Shown: positions 62,262 through 64,000 of the stretch, in pieces
Layout: the number at the start of each line of letters is the position of its first letter
Position numbering within the stretch: the first letter of the stretch is position 1
NCBI GenBank assembly: GCA_964643295.1
Contig: CAZXSN010000003.1
Coordinates: 1-64,000 of the forward strand
Direction of reading: 5' to 3'
Length of the DNA stretch: 64,000 nt
Source of the DNA: Merdiplasma sp964643295
Lineage (GTDB): Bacteria > Bacillota > Clostridia > Lachnospirales > Lachnospiraceae
Position numbers and translations under genes: made by a program
The notes under the pieces: generated by a model
Database searches by the model: none
What the model saw: only the letters and a program-made list of their open reading frames with translations
Told to the model about the DNA's origin: nothing

Positions 62262-64000
62262 CTAGACCATTAATTCCGCGATTTCTTCATCGATCGCTGT
62301 TTCATCCACGGATACCGTATCCAGGATCTTCTTCTGCAGCTTAGTAAGCTTATAGCGCCGTTTTCTTTTCTCTGTTTTGGGATCTTTCTGCGCTTTAATC
62401 GCTTCCAACGCCTGAATTACAGACGAAACCGGAACGTTTTTAAGGTCCAAATTTTTAACCGTCTCCGTGCTTTTAGAAAGCAGCAGATAAAGAATCGAGG
62501 ATACGAACCAGAGGAAGGCTTTTCCCCGCGCATCCACAACCGGAGAAACGTTCATCTCGTCCAAGCCCAAGTGACTTTTTAAGGACAGAAAAGTTTCCGC
62601 GGCACAGTCCTTTCTGGAATAGGCATCCAGACACATCTGCGCGGTCATCTCCTGACGGGTGACAAATACGGATATCCCCGCTTTCTGACAGAGTCGTTTA
62701 GTGGCCTCCTCATCTACTGTAAATCCGGTCACCTGGAAAAGTGCAGGCCGCTCTTGCTTAGATCCGCTTCCTCTTTCACTTTTCTTTTCCGCCTCCTTGG
62801 AAACGTAGGGAAAAGTCTCAAGCCTAAAGTAAGGAGGGATCCAGTCAAGCTCCTTAGAGGTAAAAAACTTATTTTTCGAAACTTCCAGAAATTCTTCCAG
62901 TTCCTTTGCTTTTGCCGACACTTCTCTTAAGATTTCCTCCCGTTTCGACAAAAATTTATTCTCACTCCAGATAAGATGACACACACATGTAGGTCCTTTA
63001 GGATAGAGCGCACAAGGGTTTGATACCGCATAAACTTCTTCCCCTTCTTCGCCTTTGATTCTGTTTTCGGGGCGCTTAAGTTCCTCCCGCATCTGATCCG
63101 CGAGTTTGTCCGCGAAAGCGCAGTCAGAGCGAAGCAGCAGCAGATAGTCAAAGGCTTTTGCATCCATCATTCGGATGTCTTCCATGGAGAGAAAGCCGCG
63201 GTCGAGGAGAATACAAAGTTTCTTTTCTTCGCCGAGCATTTCTTTTATCTGCCTGATAAACTTGATCTTCTCCTGTTTTTCATTCACTCCGGAAGTATCC
63301 GAAAACCCATTTAGATACATCAGGGGAAGACCGTCTGACTGCCTGAGCGCATACGCGATATCCGTCTGCTTTAACGAGTGAGTATTCTTTTCCGGATCCT
63401 TCTCCAGGAGAAAAACTCCTTCCGCCGAAGCGTTTTCCCTCAATGAATCGAAGCACAGATATGCATCATCCAGGTTTCGAACCGCCCATTTTTCCTGAAA
63501 CCTCGCGATCTTTAAGTCGGTAAGGGTGTCTTTGAGAAACTGTCCCAACTGTGTTTCATCCAGGATCTGATCCGAAAATAAAACATGCTCTTCTGCCCAG
63601 TCAGGATACCGGGACAAAAGGGCACTTCCCCTGGATAAATAAAAGTCGCAAAAATCCAGGATCTGTCCGGTATCTTCTTCAAAAACGCAGATAAGATCTT
63701 CCATCAGCCCGCTTTGCCTGGAGGCCGCTTTTATAAAGCAGTGGAAACCGGTACAGAGACTGTCGGAAAAGACAGGAGGATCCGGATACTCATCCGGATC
63801 CTGTATCAACGCTTTGTAGGTATCGTTCGCGTAGAAAAAACGGGTGGGTACTCCGTCAACGATCTGTTGTACACCTATACAGACTCTATCATGTGTTGTA
63901 TATCCCCGGGTTCCATCGGTCTTTCTCTCAGAGGGAGGCACATATTTATCGGAAGTGTTGATGTACACGTACTTTTGATTGCTTACGAAAGCTCCCCTGG
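62262..64000 (-). CDS. IS4-superfamily transposase (5' end outside window)
   Basis: At least 579 codons; the reading frame is still open at the right edge (…GAFVSNQKYVYINTSDKYVP), so the visible GTG at 63968 is probably internal. The catalytic core contains LCILLDRGFLSMEDIRMMDA with the Asp-Arg-Gly motif; SPVVDARGKAFLWFVSSILY near the end is typical of IS1634/IS4 C-termini. It is convergent with the other transposase (181 bases between stops) but clearly a different sequence. Confidence 0.88.
   Translation of the reverse strand, partial: RGAFVSNQKYVYINTSDKYVPPSERKTDGTRGYTTHDRVCIGVQQIVDGVPTRFFYANDTYKALIQDPDEYPDPPVFSDSLCTGFHCFIKAASRQSGLMEDLICVFEEDTGQILDFCDFYLSRGSALLSRYPDWAEEHVLFSDQILDETQLGQFLKDTLTDLKIARFQEKWAVRNLDDAYLCFDSLRENASAEGVFLLEKDPEKNTHSLKQTDIAYALRQSDGLPLMYLNGFSDTSGVNEKQEKIKFIRQIKEMLGEEKKLCILLDRGFLSMEDIRMMDAKAFDYLLLLRSDCAFADKLADQMREELKRPENRIKGEEGEEVYAVSNPCALYPKGPTCVCHLIWSENKFLSKREEILREVSAKAKELEEFLEVSKNKFFTSKELDWIPPYFRLETFPYVSKEAEKKSERGSGSKQERPALFQVTGFTVDEEATKRLCQKAGISVFVTRQEMTAQMCLDAYSRKDCAAETFLSLKSHLGLDEMNVSPVVDARGKAFLWFVSSILYLLLSKSTETVKNLDLKNVPVSSVIQALEAIKAQKDPKTEKRKRRYKLTKLQKKILDTVSVDETAIDEEIAELMV

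Overview
The window looks like chromosomal DNA from an anaerobic Clostridia bacterium, probably Lachnospiraceae or a close relative. The reasons are strong AGGAGG-type ribosome binding sites, a split GlgC/GlgD pair, a GGGtGRT/NifU-like pair, the gene order BaiN-like–cmk–ispH–rpsA, a c-di-GMP-I riboswitch in front of a BspA-like surface protein, and tRNA-Ala genes without an encoded CCA end. Base composition is roughly balanced. A run of 10 N at 6408-6417 marks an assembly gap, so the left 6.4 kb may not truly adjoin the rest.

Layout. 1-6.4 kb: start of an iron-type solute-binding protein, an MmcQ-MGMT fusion, a solitary DUF3696 ATPase, tRNA-Ala(GGC), and a secreted LRR/Cys-repeat protein under a c-di-GMP riboswitch. 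6.4-19 kb: a TauE-like exporter cut by the gap, then a long minus-strand catabolic and transport block (two ABC ATPases, two permeases, binding protein, LarA-like racemase, hydroxyacid dehydrogenase, phosphodiesterase). A LacI-type regulator is divergent from this block and an AraC-type regulator follows it. 19-27 kb: alpha-L-rhamnosidase, sugar isomerase, an unknown propeller-like protein and a GPH sugar transporter. 27-31.5 kb: a plus-strand redox operon (exported flavodoxin, a membrane/SUMF/flavodoxin fusion, ABM monooxygenase, CMD-cupin). 31.5-39.7 kb: a gene-poor accessory stretch with DegV, a frameshifted Panacea-domain gene, a degenerate PD-(D/E)XK protein, a tRNA-like element, a DUF234 ATPase, a frameshifted coiled-coil gene and tRNA-Ala(CGC). 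39.9-60.1 kb: mostly core functions, namely glycogen precursor synthesis, a broken XRE gene, an Ig-like surface protein, an unknown helical protein, a MazG-like pyrophosphatase, GGGtGRT/NifU-like, a nucleotidyltransferase, a YprB-like exonuclease, rpsA-ispH-cmk, a BaiN-like flavoprotein, an RpiR regulator and a two-component system. 60.3-64 kb: two convergent IS4-superfamily transposases.

The two most interesting systems are these. (1) The LacI-controlled operon at 7.4-16.5 kb, whose gene content fits uptake and oxidation/epimerisation of an unidentified small acid, perhaps an organosulfonate. Its two ABC ATPases carry complementary defects that would fall on a single composite ATP site. (2) The 27-31 kb operon, built around a 745-residue protein fusing a cytochrome-b-like membrane domain, a SUMF1-like domain lacking the usual cysteine pair, and a flavodoxin. 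Three genes in the 33-44 kb stretch are each broken by what looks like a single-base frameshift.
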